A stretch of 64,000 nucleotides of DNA from Shimazuella alba. Its GTDB lineage: Bacteria > Bacillota > Bacilli > Thermoactinomycetales > Thermoactinomycetaceae. Below, piece after piece: positions 26,652-35,263 of this stretch. How positions within the stretch are numbered: position 1 is the stretch's first letter; the number at the start of each line of letters is the position of its first letter. The notes under the pieces are model-generated. The model was given only the letters and a program-made list of their open reading frames with translations, did not search any database and was not told where the DNA came from. The stretch lies in NCBI RefSeq assembly GCF_009831235.1, contig NZ_WUUL01000006.1, positions 1-64,000 on the forward strand, given 5' to 3'. The position numbers were made by a program, and so were the translations under genes.

Positions 26652-26929
26652 GTATTTGTTGTATCAGTTACTCTTATATACCGCAACATAAAGGTATATA
26701 AGAGTTGTTCTAAGAACCGCCCTAAAAAACAGGGCGATACCGAACAACGCAGCCTTTCATCCCACGATTGAAACCGTGGGCTTTCAGCCTGCATGGCTCT
26801 GTAAATTCGCTCTCAAAGGAAGTATAAATTTAGATTTATCCATTCCATCTCCATAGACGTTCAAAGAGCAACTAATTCAACTCCATAAAGAAGTAGATCG
26901 ATTCAGATTTCAAAACCTATGCCGGAAAC

Positions 26930-27590
26930 ATCTGCTTCTCGTATAGTGTTTGCAGTTTATAGGCAGTATTAAAAACTGGCAACGGCGAATGAATCGTCAT
27001 AATCAGGTCAGGAGAATTGCGCAAACTTAAAACGAGAGATGTTCCAAGGCTAATTCACCTACAAAAGGATGATGAACCACCTCTTCCCTTCTGGGTTATC
27101 CAATACATCATGTTGCTTCACCAACTGCTAAATAATGGGCTTACCGAATGTAGTTCTTCGATTAGCTCCATCCACCAAGGCCCCCTGCATACCTCCATTA
27201 GAGCGAAACTGAGCTGAACGATCACGGGCTAATCTTCCCTTTGATCTTGGCGTAGTTGCTGAATTAGGGCAGAAGTAAAGCTCTCCACCCTGTATTTGGA
27301 TCACGCTCTGACATTTCATCATAATTACCAAACACATAACAAGTTTCTTTATTCCATGCCACCGGTAATCGGTAATATAAGCTGGATGAGCCACTTGATG
27401 ATCTAAGTGTTTCTGTAGACTGCAACTATCTGCACTTCAGCAGGTAGAGAAATAGCAGGTGTTTGTTGCAAGGCAAGATGATAGAGATGTTTCCTTTCAT
27501 TGGCATCCAACTGTAACGCTCTTGCGAGATTTTCCAATACTTTTGAAGATACATTAATATCTCGTCGGAGCAGTACTTGGTGTAGCTATC
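26930..27590 (-). pseudogene. XRE regulator with MmyB-like ligand domain, decayed
   Basis: Minus-strand fragments in several frames reconstruct an MmyB-type regulator: LENLARALQLDANERKHLY, LALQQTPAISLPAEVQ, YYRLPVAWNKETCYVFGNYD, EMSERDPNTGWRALLLP, HDVLDNPEG, VVHHPFVGELALEHLSF and LIMTIHSPLPVFNTAYKLQ. Many frameshifts and stops interrupt it. The N-terminal HTH is lost at the junction with the transporter remnant at 27575. This family commonly regulates divergent oxidoreductases; no target is left here. Confidence 0.7.
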
Positions 27591-27715
27591 GTTGGAGCAT
27601 TTTTGACTGGAAGCTCAGTTCTTTTTTAAGAGGACTTCATTACACTCTGCTGATTATTAGTGTGATCCTTGTAATGGGAGAAATCTCTTCTATTACCTTC
27701 ATGAAAAGAAAATAA
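27575..27715 (+). pseudogene. C-terminal MFS/DHA2 fragment
   Basis: The plus strand reads GVAIVGAFLTGS, then after a shift FLRGLHYTLLIISVILVMGE and ITFMKRK with a stop. This is the final hydrophobic helix pair of a DHA2-type transporter. It abuts the decayed MmyB-type regulator. Confidence 0.45.
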
Positions 27716-27763
27716 GTGCACCTTAACTAAAAAGCATAATCAGACCAGTCTCTAAATAAAAAC

Positions 27764-27806
27764 AGCGGGCCCTTGGCATTTGCTGCATATACCAAGGGCC
27801 CACCGC
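27764..27806 (-). terminator. Strong hairpin after the Nudix gene
   Basis: gcgggcccttgg pairs with ccaagggcccaccgc over about 12 bp, just past the stop of the minus-strand gene. Confidence 0.65.
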
Positions 27807-27824
27807 AAAACCGAGTTACTGCTA

Positions 27825-28604
27825 CTACCGCCAATTCAAAACGGTGAGCCACCGCCTGATTCGAGCGGAGAACTTGCGTCGGTACTTTCCGTAGAGATGC
27901 AGGCTGAGTACTAGCTTTGCGGATGCCGATCCAGTAGATTCCAGCTCTCCGAAGGCCTTTTTGAACGGAACCACCATCACACGGGTCCGCTCCCCTTCCT
28001 CGAGAAGACCGCCAACCTGACCCTCAAGGTCCTTCAACAGCCTCCGAGGCGCATTGGAGATGGTGACCATCATGCTTGCTCTTTCGTCGGAGGTACCCGA
28101 ACTGACCACGTAAGGCAGCTGGTGTCCGTGTACTGCCTCTGCCAGATCGACCAATTTCCCCGGCGGCAGCTTGGTACCGGTTTCTTCCTTTTGCTCGCGG
28201 ACTGAAGCATCTTTTTTCGACTGGCCTTGGTCGATCATCCCAGAAGGACCAGAGAGGGTACAACCTCCTCCCGGAACACGAAGCTGGAGGACGAGAACGA
28301 CGTAGTCACGACCTCGAATATTCAGAACCGTCAGTACAACTACCGTGTCTCCACGGAGGGTGGTGATGCCGCCAAGCTTCCTTCCTTCCAAATCGTAGGC
28401 TTCAGCCTCCAGTTGGATCATCTTGATCTCTTTGGGCTCTCCCCACTTGTAGACGGCAGGGATGTGGACACTCTTGAGAAAAATCTCCCCACTGTTTGCG
28501 ATCCTCTTCCACCACTGCTGGAAGAGGTAAGACTGCCGGATTTCTTCCTCGTTTGCGTTTTGGACACCGTCTCCGAGGATGATGGTGGGCAGAGATAAGT
28601 TCAC
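27825..28604 (-). CDS. Nudix-like hydrolase, GC-rich cassette gene
   Basis: About 259 residues. A Nudix box is recognisable as GMIDQGQSKKDASVREQKEE followed by TG: the REx2EE core is intact, but the Glu that normally follows G-x5 is Gln. A long N-terminal domain (about 90 residues) precedes it, as in ADP-sugar pyrophosphatases such as NUDT14/NudF-like enzymes. The frame opens at a TTG at 28649, but the GTG at 28604 has gaaaggac upstream and is preferred. The substrate, if any, is unknown. An extended TATAAT promoter lies upstream, and the stem at 27764 terminates it. Confidence 0.6.
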   Translation of the reverse strand: MNLSLPTIILGDGVQNANEEEIRQSYLFQQWWKRIANSGEIFLKSVHIPAVYKWGEPKEIKMIQLEAEAYDLEGRKLGGITTLRGDTVVVLTVLNIRGRDYVVLVLQLRVPGGGCTLSGPSGMIDQGQSKKDASVREQKEETGTKLPPGKLVDLAEAVHGHQLPYVVSSGTSDERASMMVTISNAPRRLLKDLEGQVGGLLEEGERTRVMVVPFKKAFGELESTGSASAKLVLSLHLYGKYRRKFSARIRRWLTVLNWR

Positions 28605-28774
28605 TTGAAAAGTCCTTTCGGATTTGCGGACATCATGGATTCGATCCAATTATACAACAATGAAAGAATAATCGAAATAAAGTAATTTTAAAGCGCACTT
28701 TTTTTATTGGGTTTGGAAATTTCTCTCGCACACGATACAATACAGATGAAAAGTATCTACAAGGAAGTGTTGTC

Positions 28775-29911
28775 ATGAAGATTGTATCTATCGAACCAAC
28801 TCCAAGCCCTAATGTGATGAAGTGTAACCTCGACCAATCTCTTCCCACTGGGACTCGGCATGAATATACGAAAGCAACAAAAGAATATGCTCCCGATCAT
28901 CTGAAACAGGTGCTAAATATAGAAGGAGTTACAGGTGTGTTTCAAGTACTCGACTTCCTTTCCATCGAGCGGCATCCAAAAGCTGATTGGGAACAGCTTC
29001 TCACACAAGTACGTCAAATTTTTGGCGAGGACCAAGCAGAGAACAATGCTTCTGTTGCGGCGGAATTAGACTCATTTGGCGAAGTACAAGTGTTGATCCA
29101 AACCTTGCGTGGTATCCCTTATCAAATAAAGCTGGTACATCACCATACAGAAAATCGATTTGCCTTACCTGATCGTTTTCAGCAAGCTGTACTACAGATC
29201 CAAGGGGTCACTTCTAATGTGATCTTAGAAAGAAAATGGATGGACCAAGGCATTCGTTACGGAGAGCCACAAGATATTGGGAAGCAGTTAACAGCTGAAT
29301 ATGAAGCAATGTATACCAATGATCGTTTAAAACGTTTAGTAAAACAAGCGCTGTCTCCTAAACCTGAGCCTAACACAACTGAGCAAAAAAAATCTGCTGA
29401 GGAAGTGCGTGCTGCTTTCCAACAAGATAATTGGGAAATTCGTTATGCTGCTTTGATGCTTTGGGAACCCGTTGAAGAAGAAATAGATATCTTAGCAACC
29501 GCATTGGATGATACATCTGCGACAATCCGAAGACAAGCAGTGGTGTTCCTCGGATATATGGAAAGCAAATCAGTTTTGCCATATCTCTATAAAGCAATGA
29601 AAGATTCTTCCGCTGTTGTTCGTCGCACTGCTGGTGACACGATCTCCGATATTGGTGATCCTGATGCAATTGAAGTCATGTGCCAAGCACTTGAGGATAA
29701 AAACAAACTCGTCCGTTGGCGTGCAGCGCGCTTTTTATATGAAGTAGGAGATGAAACGGCAATTCCTGCCTTACAGCTAGCAATTGGCGATCCCGAGTTT
29801 GAAGTGAAGATGCAAGCACAAATTGCTTTGCAACGTATTACAGAAGGGGAAGAAGCAAGCGGAACCGTTTGGCAGCAGATGACACAATCGTATCGATCCA
29901 AAGAAAACTAA
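28775..29911 (+). CDS. Conserved virulence factor C-like protein (YpgR family)
   Basis: A 378-residue protein with an N-terminal Nfu_N-type scaffold domain (MKIVSIEPTPSPNVMKCNLD, residues 1-85) and C-terminal HEAT/PBS-lyase-like repeats (for example AALMLWEPVEEEIDILATAL, RRQAVVFLGYMESKSVLPYL, VRRTAGDTISDIGDPDAIE, RWRAARFLYEVGDETAIPAL). This architecture is that of CvfC of Staphylococcus and YpgR of Bacillus, whose biochemical role is unknown. A ggaagtg ribosome site precedes the ATG. It converges on uppP with a shared terminator. Confidence 0.85.
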   Translation: MKIVSIEPTPSPNVMKCNLDQSLPTGTRHEYTKATKEYAPDHLKQVLNIEGVTGVFQVLDFLSIERHPKADWEQLLTQVRQIFGEDQAENNASVAAELDSFGEVQVLIQTLRGIPYQIKLVHHHTENRFALPDRFQQAVLQIQGVTSNVILERKWMDQGIRYGEPQDIGKQLTAEYEAMYTNDRLKRLVKQALSPKPEPNTTEQKKSAEEVRAAFQQDNWEIRYAALMLWEPVEEEIDILATALDDTSATIRRQAVVFLGYMESKSVLPYLYKAMKDSSAVVRRTAGDTISDIGDPDAIEVMCQALEDKNKLVRWRAARFLYEVGDETAIPALQLAIGDPEFEVKMQAQIALQRITEGEEASGTVWQQMTQSYRSKEN

Positions 29912-29948
29912 AAAAATCCCCAACGAATACCATTTCGTTGGGGATTTT
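29912..29948. terminator. Bidirectional terminator
   Basis: aaaatccccaacga pairs with tcgttggggatttt and serves both convergent genes. Confidence 0.85.
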
Positions 29949-29957
29949 CTATCTTTT

Positions 29958-30788
29958 TTATAGAAATACAAAATAGATTACAGCAGCTAATACGATTCGA
30001 TAAATAGCAAATGGTACTAATTTGATCTTATTGATCAATTTGAGGAAGAAACGAATGGAGATTAAAGCAAACACAAATGCCGTAATAAAACCAGCGATAA
30101 AAAATGGCAAATCCGCGAGGGTAAAATATTGCCAATTTTTAATAAGGGAGATGGAACTGGCTCCGAGCATAATTGGTACTGCCATGATAAACGTAAAATC
30201 AGAAGCAGCTCGGTGGCTTAATCCCATGAGAACTCCACCTGAAATAGTCGATCCGGAACGAGAAAAACCTGGCCACAAAGACAAGCACTGAAACAATCCA
30301 ATACTGATCGCTTGCTTATAGGTAACCTGGTCTACTGTCTCTGCTTTTGGTCGTGCTGGACGGAAAAAATCAGCCACTAACATCAAGACGGCACCTATTA
30401 TCAAGCCGAACACTACCGTATTAATCGAAAATAAATGCTCATCGATATAATCTTCAAATAAAAACCCAAGAACCCCTGCTGGCAGTAGTGCAACAATCAC
30501 TTGTTTTAATTCCAACCGATTGCTACTATCTACGGATTCACGAGCAGCTTTGGTTAGTCCTAAAAGATTAATAAATCGATCTTTAAAAACGATAATAACA
30601 GCCAAAATAGACCCTAACTGTATAACTACTTTAAAGGTATTTGCTGCTTCTGGAGAAAATAATTCTTTTGTTTTCAGAAGCAAATCATCTACGATAATCA
30701 TATGTCCAGTAGAAGAAACAGGCGCAAACTCTGTAAGACCCTCTACCATTCCTAAAATAATTCCAACAAAAATTTCCCATAAATTCAT
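29958..30788 (-). CDS. uppP: Undecaprenyl-diphosphatase UppP (BacA)
   Basis: A 276-residue polytopic membrane enzyme that dephosphorylates undecaprenyl pyrophosphate for reuse in cell wall synthesis and contributes to bacitracin tolerance. Both family motifs are present: GMVEGLTEFAPVSSTGHMII near the N terminus (the ExxxE region and SSTGH loop) and WPGFSRSGSTISGG in the middle (the RSGST loop). About eight helices. The ATG at 30788 is 8 bases from gaggtg; a nearby upstream GTG/ATG pair is too close to it. Confidence 0.93.
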   Translation of the reverse strand: MNLWEIFVGIILGMVEGLTEFAPVSSTGHMIIVDDLLLKTKELFSPEAANTFKVVIQLGSILAVIIVFKDRFINLLGLTKAARESVDSSNRLELKQVIVALLPAGVLGFLFEDYIDEHLFSINTVVFGLIIGAVLMLVADFFRPARPKAETVDQVTYKQAISIGLFQCLSLWPGFSRSGSTISGGVLMGLSHRAASDFTFIMAVPIMLGASSISLIKNWQYFTLADLPFFIAGFITAFVFALISIRFFLKLINKIKLVPFAIYRIVLAAVIYFVFL

Positions 30789-31099
30789 CTGCATCACACC
30801 TCATTAATTCAAAACTTATCTTCTTTCTCATTCAGTATGTAAGAGAAAATGAAATCATAAATGAAGAAAAACTGAAGAAAAATTAAGAGTTATTTCCTAA
30901 AAATTTCTCCCATGCAAGAACTTATCTTCTATAACTAATTCTAAAAAAAAACAATTATGTCCCATATCTACTAATCTTTTGATGGTTTTGAACAAGAAAT
31001 AGGGATATTCCCATTCTGAATATTCTTCTGTTCTATATAAAAATATTCATACCACTTGCCAATCCAATACTAGTGAAGTGACAATATGAAAAAACAACA

Positions 31100-31702
31100 A
31101 AAGTGAAAGACTGCGTATCTGTTGGTTATGTATATCCAAACCTACCTTCCACAAAACCTCCTATTCTGTTTATTCACGAAGAGAGCCATGGTAGTTGGTA
31201 TTAGGATAACTACCAAGCCGTTTTTTCCTCACATGGGGTGTGTAACCCTGTTGTTGAATTGGTTTCATCGTGGTCTACATAATTGAACAGATACCCATAT
31301 TCATTTTGGACAGTATGGGTGGATTGGATTGGCTTCCCTTTCCTATAGTACAATACAAAATGCTGTTGGTTAATACTTCTAGCTCTTGTTATACCAAGTG
31401 TCATAGGAGCGCCACAAATTTCAATGCCGATTGATTCTGACAGCTTTTTCCAGTAACCCCTTTTGAACAGGCATATGCAATGTTTTTCATTGTTTCTAGT
31501 CTTGAAACTCCCAAAAATATTATCAGCTTCTTATCGCCATATTCCACAAGCAGTCTTTGTTGGTGCAGGTCGAGATCGTCTGGTGTCTCGTGATCGTATT
31601 GACAAATTAGCTAATATACTTGAATCTACGTATATTATTTACTTACCAAATCTTTCTCACCAATCTTTTATGAGAAGCGACTACTCAAATGCTGTTAAAT
31701 AA
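31100..31702 (+). pseudogene. Alpha/beta hydrolase relic
   Basis: Frames combine to give LPSTKPPILFIHEESHGSWY, DNYQAVFSSHG and, near the end, PQAVFVGAGRDRLVSRDRID, KLANILESTYIIYLPNLSHQ. These correspond to the oxyanion-hole strand and the terminal Asp/His region of an alpha/beta hydrolase. The central nucleophile elbow is missing or scrambled, and stops interrupt it. The upstream 30798-31100 stretch holds nothing recognisable. Confidence 0.55.
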
Positions 31703-31712
31703 AATAAATGAA

Positions 31713-31749
31713 AAAGCCCCCTTTCTTCTTCAGATGATAAAGGGGCTTG
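31713..31749 (+). terminator. Terminator after hydrolase relic
   Basis: aagcccccttt pairs with aaaggggctt around cttcttcagatgat, 10 bases past the stop. Confidence 0.65.
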
Positions 31750-31872
31750 TAAATTGATTATTTGTTAAGCATTCATAACTTCATCTATATGAAAATTTCT
31801 TATTTACATGGTCTGGACGATCGTGAAACTTACCGCCCAGACAATGCTTAAAGTGGAGTGAACCCCAACAAT

Positions 31873-31898
31873 GAGCATCTTCTTTGGTAACGATGCTC
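31873..31898 (-). terminator. Hairpin overlapping cassette-gene stop
   Basis: gagcatc/gatgctc flank a 12-base loop. The minus-strand stop codon of the 31897 gene is inside the stem. Confidence 0.5.
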
Positions 31899-32235
31899 AC
31901 TCTCTGCCTGATGCGAACAGCTTGATGCCGAACACCTCGACGTTGTCCGAGTACTTGGCGTTGTCCGCTGTGTACTTCCGTGAAGGGTGGAAGAAGAACT
32001 TCTTCTCCTTCAGGTTGACGATTTCCACGGATTCCCCGTCGGGGTCGGGGTGAATCTCCAGCAGAGGCTTCTGACCATAGGTGAAGATGGTGAGCACGCC
32101 GAGCTTCGGAAAGTTGTAGCTCTCTTCCGGGCAAAACATCCCGAGCGGAAGCTCAATCTTCCACTCCTGATTACCACTGCGAAATCCGTGCCATCCGCCG
32201 TCGTAGCCAACGATTTCCAGAGAAGAGTGAGTCAT
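31897..32235 (-). CDS. Hypothetical protein, GC-rich cassette gene
   Basis: A 112-residue soluble protein with a beta-rich, acidic sequence (SLEIVGYDGGWHGFRSGNQ, LEIHPDPDGESVEIVNLKEK). No signal peptide or transmembrane helix. The ATG has an aaagg site 7 bases upstream and a TATAAT box about 40 bases upstream (32268-32273). The opposite-strand frames here are shadows. GC-rich codon use and a hairpin at the stop place it in the cassette class. Family unknown. Confidence 0.6.
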   Translation of the reverse strand: MTHSSLEIVGYDGGWHGFRSGNQEWKIELPLGMFCPEESYNFPKLGVLTIFTYGQKPLLEIHPDPDGESVEIVNLKEKKFFFHPSRKYTADNAKYSDNVEVFGIKLFASGRE

Positions 32236-32312
32236 GGTTGACCTTTCTCGTTACCAATCGATGTAATAATTATAAATGATTTTTACGATATGAGAAAGTA
32301 CCTAAAAGCACT

Positions 32313-32342
32313 GCGGGCGGTACACGAATGTGTACCGCCCGC
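32313..32342 (-). terminator. Perfect hairpin after MFS relic
   Basis: A 12-bp stem gcgggcggtaca/tgtaccgcccgc around cgaatg. Confidence 0.65.
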
Positions 32343-32352
32343 TTCACCCAGA

Positions 32353-32807
32353 TCAGACTGCAAAACGCAGCTTACGGGTGAGAAAAGCTGTCACCGCAAG
32401 GAAAGGAAAGACAGCCCACCACATGTGGGTGAAGCCAGTCCAGTTTGCGATGAATGCCAGAATTCCACCACCCAAGCATGGCTCATTGAACGAATTGGAA
32501 GGAAGCCTATTTTGGTACCGAAATCGTAGGCAGTGTAGTAGGTGCTATTGACAGCACCTGCCTTCTCATCCGGCGTAGACTTGAGTGCATACGTCAGGAG
32601 AGAAAGGTTGATCGTTCCAACCCCTCCCGCCACGAGTACAGCTGCAACAAGGAGAGCGAACGTGCTGGGGATGGTAGTCATGCCTGCACAGATTGCGAAC
32701 AGACACGGATGTACGAAGGTGAAGCACCCCCGCTGATCCAGCTGCTTCCCTGCCAAGGTATAGAAAAGGGAGGTTACAGCTGCCATATACGACAAAGAAA
32801 ACATCAT
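32353..32807 (-). pseudogene. MFS transporter C-terminal relic, GC-rich
   Basis: The minus strand encodes the last several helices of a major facilitator transporter (LFYTLAGKQLDQRG, MTTIPSTFALLVAAVLVAGG, AGAVNSTYYTAYDFGTKIG). After a frameshift near 32500, it ends GGILAFIANWTGFTHMWW and FLAVTAFLTRKLRFAV at 32353. The N-terminal half is missing. It shares GC-rich codon use and a terminal hairpin with the cassette genes. Confidence 0.6.
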
Positions 32808-32966
32808 TGAAAAAACTTGACTTTGTATGCCAATGCAATAATGTATCTATAGGAAACCACATTCCAGGGTAAACTTTACAAAATCATAAATTGAAAAATA
32901 TTGCTTTATCCTATTGAATAATAGTATATCTTTTATAATAAAAACCATTTTCACAAGGAGCTATTC

Positions 32967-33629
32967 ATGTTGAAAAATAAGCAATTTGCCGTTTTCGGTT
33001 TAGGTCGTTTCGGCGGAAGTCTAGTAAAAGAACTGTATCAAAATGGAATTGAAGTATTAGCAGTAGATAATGATCAAAAAAAAGTAGATGAATATGCCAA
33101 ATATGCAATTCAAGCTGTCCAAGTTCAAAAACTCGATGAAGAGACTTTACGAATGCTTGATATTACCAGTTTCGATCATGTTTTTGTTTCTTTTGGCGAC
33201 AATATAGAAGGAAGTGTACTTCTCACTATGCTTCTCAAAGAGATGGGAGTAAAAAAAGTTTGGGCTAAAGCTTCCAGTGACAATCATCAAAAAGTACTGA
33301 ACAAGATTGGAGCAGATCAAGTTATCCACCCAGAAAGAGATATGGCCAAAAAAATTGCTAACTACATAAGCTCAAAAAGTATTATTGATTATATCGAAAT
33401 ATCCAATGAACATAGTATTGTAGAAATAATAGCATCTCCTAAAATCTACAATAAAACACTGCAAGACTTAGATACACGTAATCGATTTGGTTGCAACATT
33501 ATTGCTATCAAACGTAATAACGTCGTTAAAATATCACTTATTCCAAATGAGCTGATTTTAAAAGACGATGTATTAGTTGTTATTGGTCGGAAAACAGCTA
33601 TCAGACGTTTTGAAGAAGAAGGAGTATAG
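32967..33629 (+). CDS. KtrA/KtrC-type potassium uptake gating subunit
   Basis: A 220-residue cytoplasmic ring protein controlling a KtrB-type channel. The RCK-N Rossmann motif GLGRFGGS is at residues 11-18, with VDNDQKKVDEYA for nucleotide contacts; the RCK-C domain (about 135-220) begins near IDYIEISNEHSIVEI and may bind cyclic di-AMP as in Bacillus. An aaggag site precedes the ATG. It lies directly upstream of the channel gene with 1 base between them, so they are co-translated. No ydaO riboswitch is visible upstream. Confidence 0.92.
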   Translation: MLKNKQFAVFGLGRFGGSLVKELYQNGIEVLAVDNDQKKVDEYAKYAIQAVQVQKLDEETLRMLDITSFDHVFVSFGDNIEGSVLLTMLLKEMGVKKVWAKASSDNHQKVLNKIGADQVIHPERDMAKKIANYISSKSIIDYIEISNEHSIVEIIASPKIYNKTLQDLDTRNRFGCNIIAIKRNNVVKISLIPNELILKDDVLVVIGRKTAIRRFEEEGV

Positions 33630-33630
33630 A

Positions 33631-34944
33631 GTGAATTACAAACGCTTAAGTACTTCTCAGATTTTAATTTTGGTTTCAGGAACGATATTATTACTTGGAA
33701 CTCTTTTGCTAAAAATGCCGATCGCTACTCAAAAACCACTTAGTTGGCTTGATGCTTGGTTTATGGCAACTTCTGCCCTTACTTGTACAGGATTAGTTAC
33801 AGTAGATGTCGGTACGACTTTTACCTCTTTTGGTCAAATCATCTTATTATTACTGGTACAAATTGGTGGACTTGGTATCATGGCCTTTGCTGCGCTTTTT
33901 TTTATTTTGCTTGGTAAAAGACTTTCTTTAAAAGATCGATTGATCCTCAATTTTTCATTGAACCAAGTTACGTTCGGTAATATGACCGCATTGGTAAAAA
34001 ACTTATTATTTTACGCACTTACCATTGAATTAATAGGTGCAATTATCCTATTTATATACTGGTCGCCGACACTTCCAACTGGGGAAGCAGTCTACCTATC
34101 TATTTTCCATAGCATATCTTCTTTTAACAATGGAGGTTTTGCTTTATGGCCGGATAGCATGATGCGACATTACAATGATCCTGTCTTAAATATCGTGACA
34201 ACATTGCTTGTCCTTATAGGTGGACTTGGTTTTACTGTTTTATTTGATTTATGGAGAAAAAGGAATTTCAAAACACTAACTCTTCATTCCAAAATTATGA
34301 TCACAGGCTCACTTGCTTTGACTATATCTGGTATGATCATATTTTTTGCGCTCGAATACAAAGACAGTAAAGCACTACACGCGTTTACATTTACGGACAA
34401 ATTGTGGACTTCCTATTTCCAATCTGTTTCCTTACGTTCTGGAGGATTTAATACAGTTGATATTGGAGCCCTACAAGAATCAACCTTATTTATGATGTGC
34501 TTATTCATGTTCGTCGGAGCTGGTAGTACATCTACTGGTGGAGGGATAAAAGTTACGACCTTTGTTCTCATATTATTTGCTGTCCTAGCCTTTTTAAAAG
34601 GGAAAAGGCAAATTCATCTCTTTCACAGGTCAATTGATTCATCATCCATTTTGAAATGTTTGGCGATCTTTTTTATTTCGCTTTCCTTCGTTGCAGTTGG
34701 TGTGTTTTTTCTCTCGATTGTTGAAGAAGCACCATTTCTTATCTGCCTGTTTGAAGTAATGTCCGCATTTGGGACAGTTGGCTTATCAGCCAATCTTACT
34801 TACCAGCTCTCTGCATGGGGAACATTTATCATTGGAGTGATGATGTTTATTGGTAAAATCGGCCCACTCGCGATGTTATTTTCTATCTCACGTAGTGAAG
34901 AAAGAAATATCAATTATCCAAAAGAAGATGTACTTATCGGTTAA
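33631..34944 (+). CDS. KtrB/KtrD-type potassium channel subunit
   Basis: A 437-residue integral membrane protein of the Trk/Ktr/HKT superfamily, with four M1-P-M2 repeats that form the ion path. Pore-loop glycines are visible in TSALTCTGLVTV, SSFNNGGFALW, SLRSGGFNTVD and MSAFGTVGLSA. The frame opens upstream in the ktrA gene, but the GTG at 33631 after aaggagtataga is the start that gives the conserved N terminus MNYKRLSTSQ. The stop codon is at the centre of a perfect palindromic terminator. Confidence 0.92.
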   Translation: MNYKRLSTSQILILVSGTILLLGTLLLKMPIATQKPLSWLDAWFMATSALTCTGLVTVDVGTTFTSFGQIILLLLVQIGGLGIMAFAALFFILLGKRLSLKDRLILNFSLNQVTFGNMTALVKNLLFYALTIELIGAIILFIYWSPTLPTGEAVYLSIFHSISSFNNGGFALWPDSMMRHYNDPVLNIVTTLLVLIGGLGFTVLFDLWRKRNFKTLTLHSKIMITGSLALTISGMIIFFALEYKDSKALHAFTFTDKLWTSYFQSVSLRSGGFNTVDIGALQESTLFMMCLFMFVGAGSTSTGGGIKVTTFVLILFAVLAFLKGKRQIHLFHRSIDSSSILKCLAIFFISLSFVAVGVFFLSIVEEAPFLICLFEVMSAFGTVGLSANLTYQLSAWGTFIIGVMMFIGKIGPLAMLFSISRSEERNINYPKEDVLIG

Positions 34945-34963
34945 CCGATAAGTACATCTTCTT
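34922..34963 (+). terminator. Palindromic terminator containing the ktrB stop
   Basis: A stem of about 19 bp (aagaagatgtacttatcgg and its complement) around ttaa, followed by ttttaa. The stop TAA at 34942 lies in the loop. Confidence 0.85.
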
Positions 34964-35040
34964 TTTTAAGGCAATGTTCAAGTACTGAAAAATATATTCG
35001 AAATGAAATGGGCAATATGATAGGAAAAGGAGTTGGTTTC

Positions 35041-35211
35041 ATGATAAAAAGAAATGCCAAAAAGAAAGAACCTACCATTGCTAATGGAATGGATGATCAT
35101 GAGGAATTAGACAAAAAAGCCTCAAAAGAAGAAATTGAAAATGGTGATTTCACAAAAGTTGTAACTCTGTCATACGATGAAATAGAACCTTCTCATGAGA
35201 AAAATACGTAA
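35041..35211 (+). CDS. Small acidic/basic hypothetical protein (56 aa)
   Basis: The ORF begins MIKRNAKKKEPTIANG with aaaaggag 9-10 bases upstream. The upstream ATG at 35008 lacks a ribosome site. The protein is highly charged and probably disordered, with a basic head and acidic tail (HEELDKKASKEEIENGDF). It ends in a good terminator. It lies between ktrB and the converging selO, and I recognise no family. Confidence 0.5.
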   Translation: MIKRNAKKKEPTIANGMDDHEELDKKASKEEIENGDFTKVVTLSYDEIEPSHEKNT

Positions 35212-35247
35212 AAAAGAACCAGCCATTTAAAATGGCTGGTTCTTTTT
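35211..35247. terminator. Bidirectional terminator
   Basis: aaaaagaaccagccat pairs with atggctggttcttttt between convergent genes. Confidence 0.85.
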
Positions 35248-35263
35248 GTACCAGTTGCTTCCA

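Larger units (their letters stand above)
25006..26800 (-). mobile_element. IS200/IS605-family element
   Basis: The element is oriented on the minus strand. The left boundary (26800) is abutted by TTTAC on the outside, with an imperfect LE hairpin cccacg/cgtggg at 26761-26780. The right end carries the hairpin CCCATCGGC-TTCA-GCCGTGGG (25014-25034) followed by TCAAG. TTAC target and TCAA right end are the arrangement known for IS608-type single-strand transposition. It encodes a frameshifted TnpA and an intact-length TnpB. The right-end region (25010-25170) should be the 3' part of the TnpB guide (omega) RNA, reading into the DHA2 remnant as guide. Confidence 0.8.
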
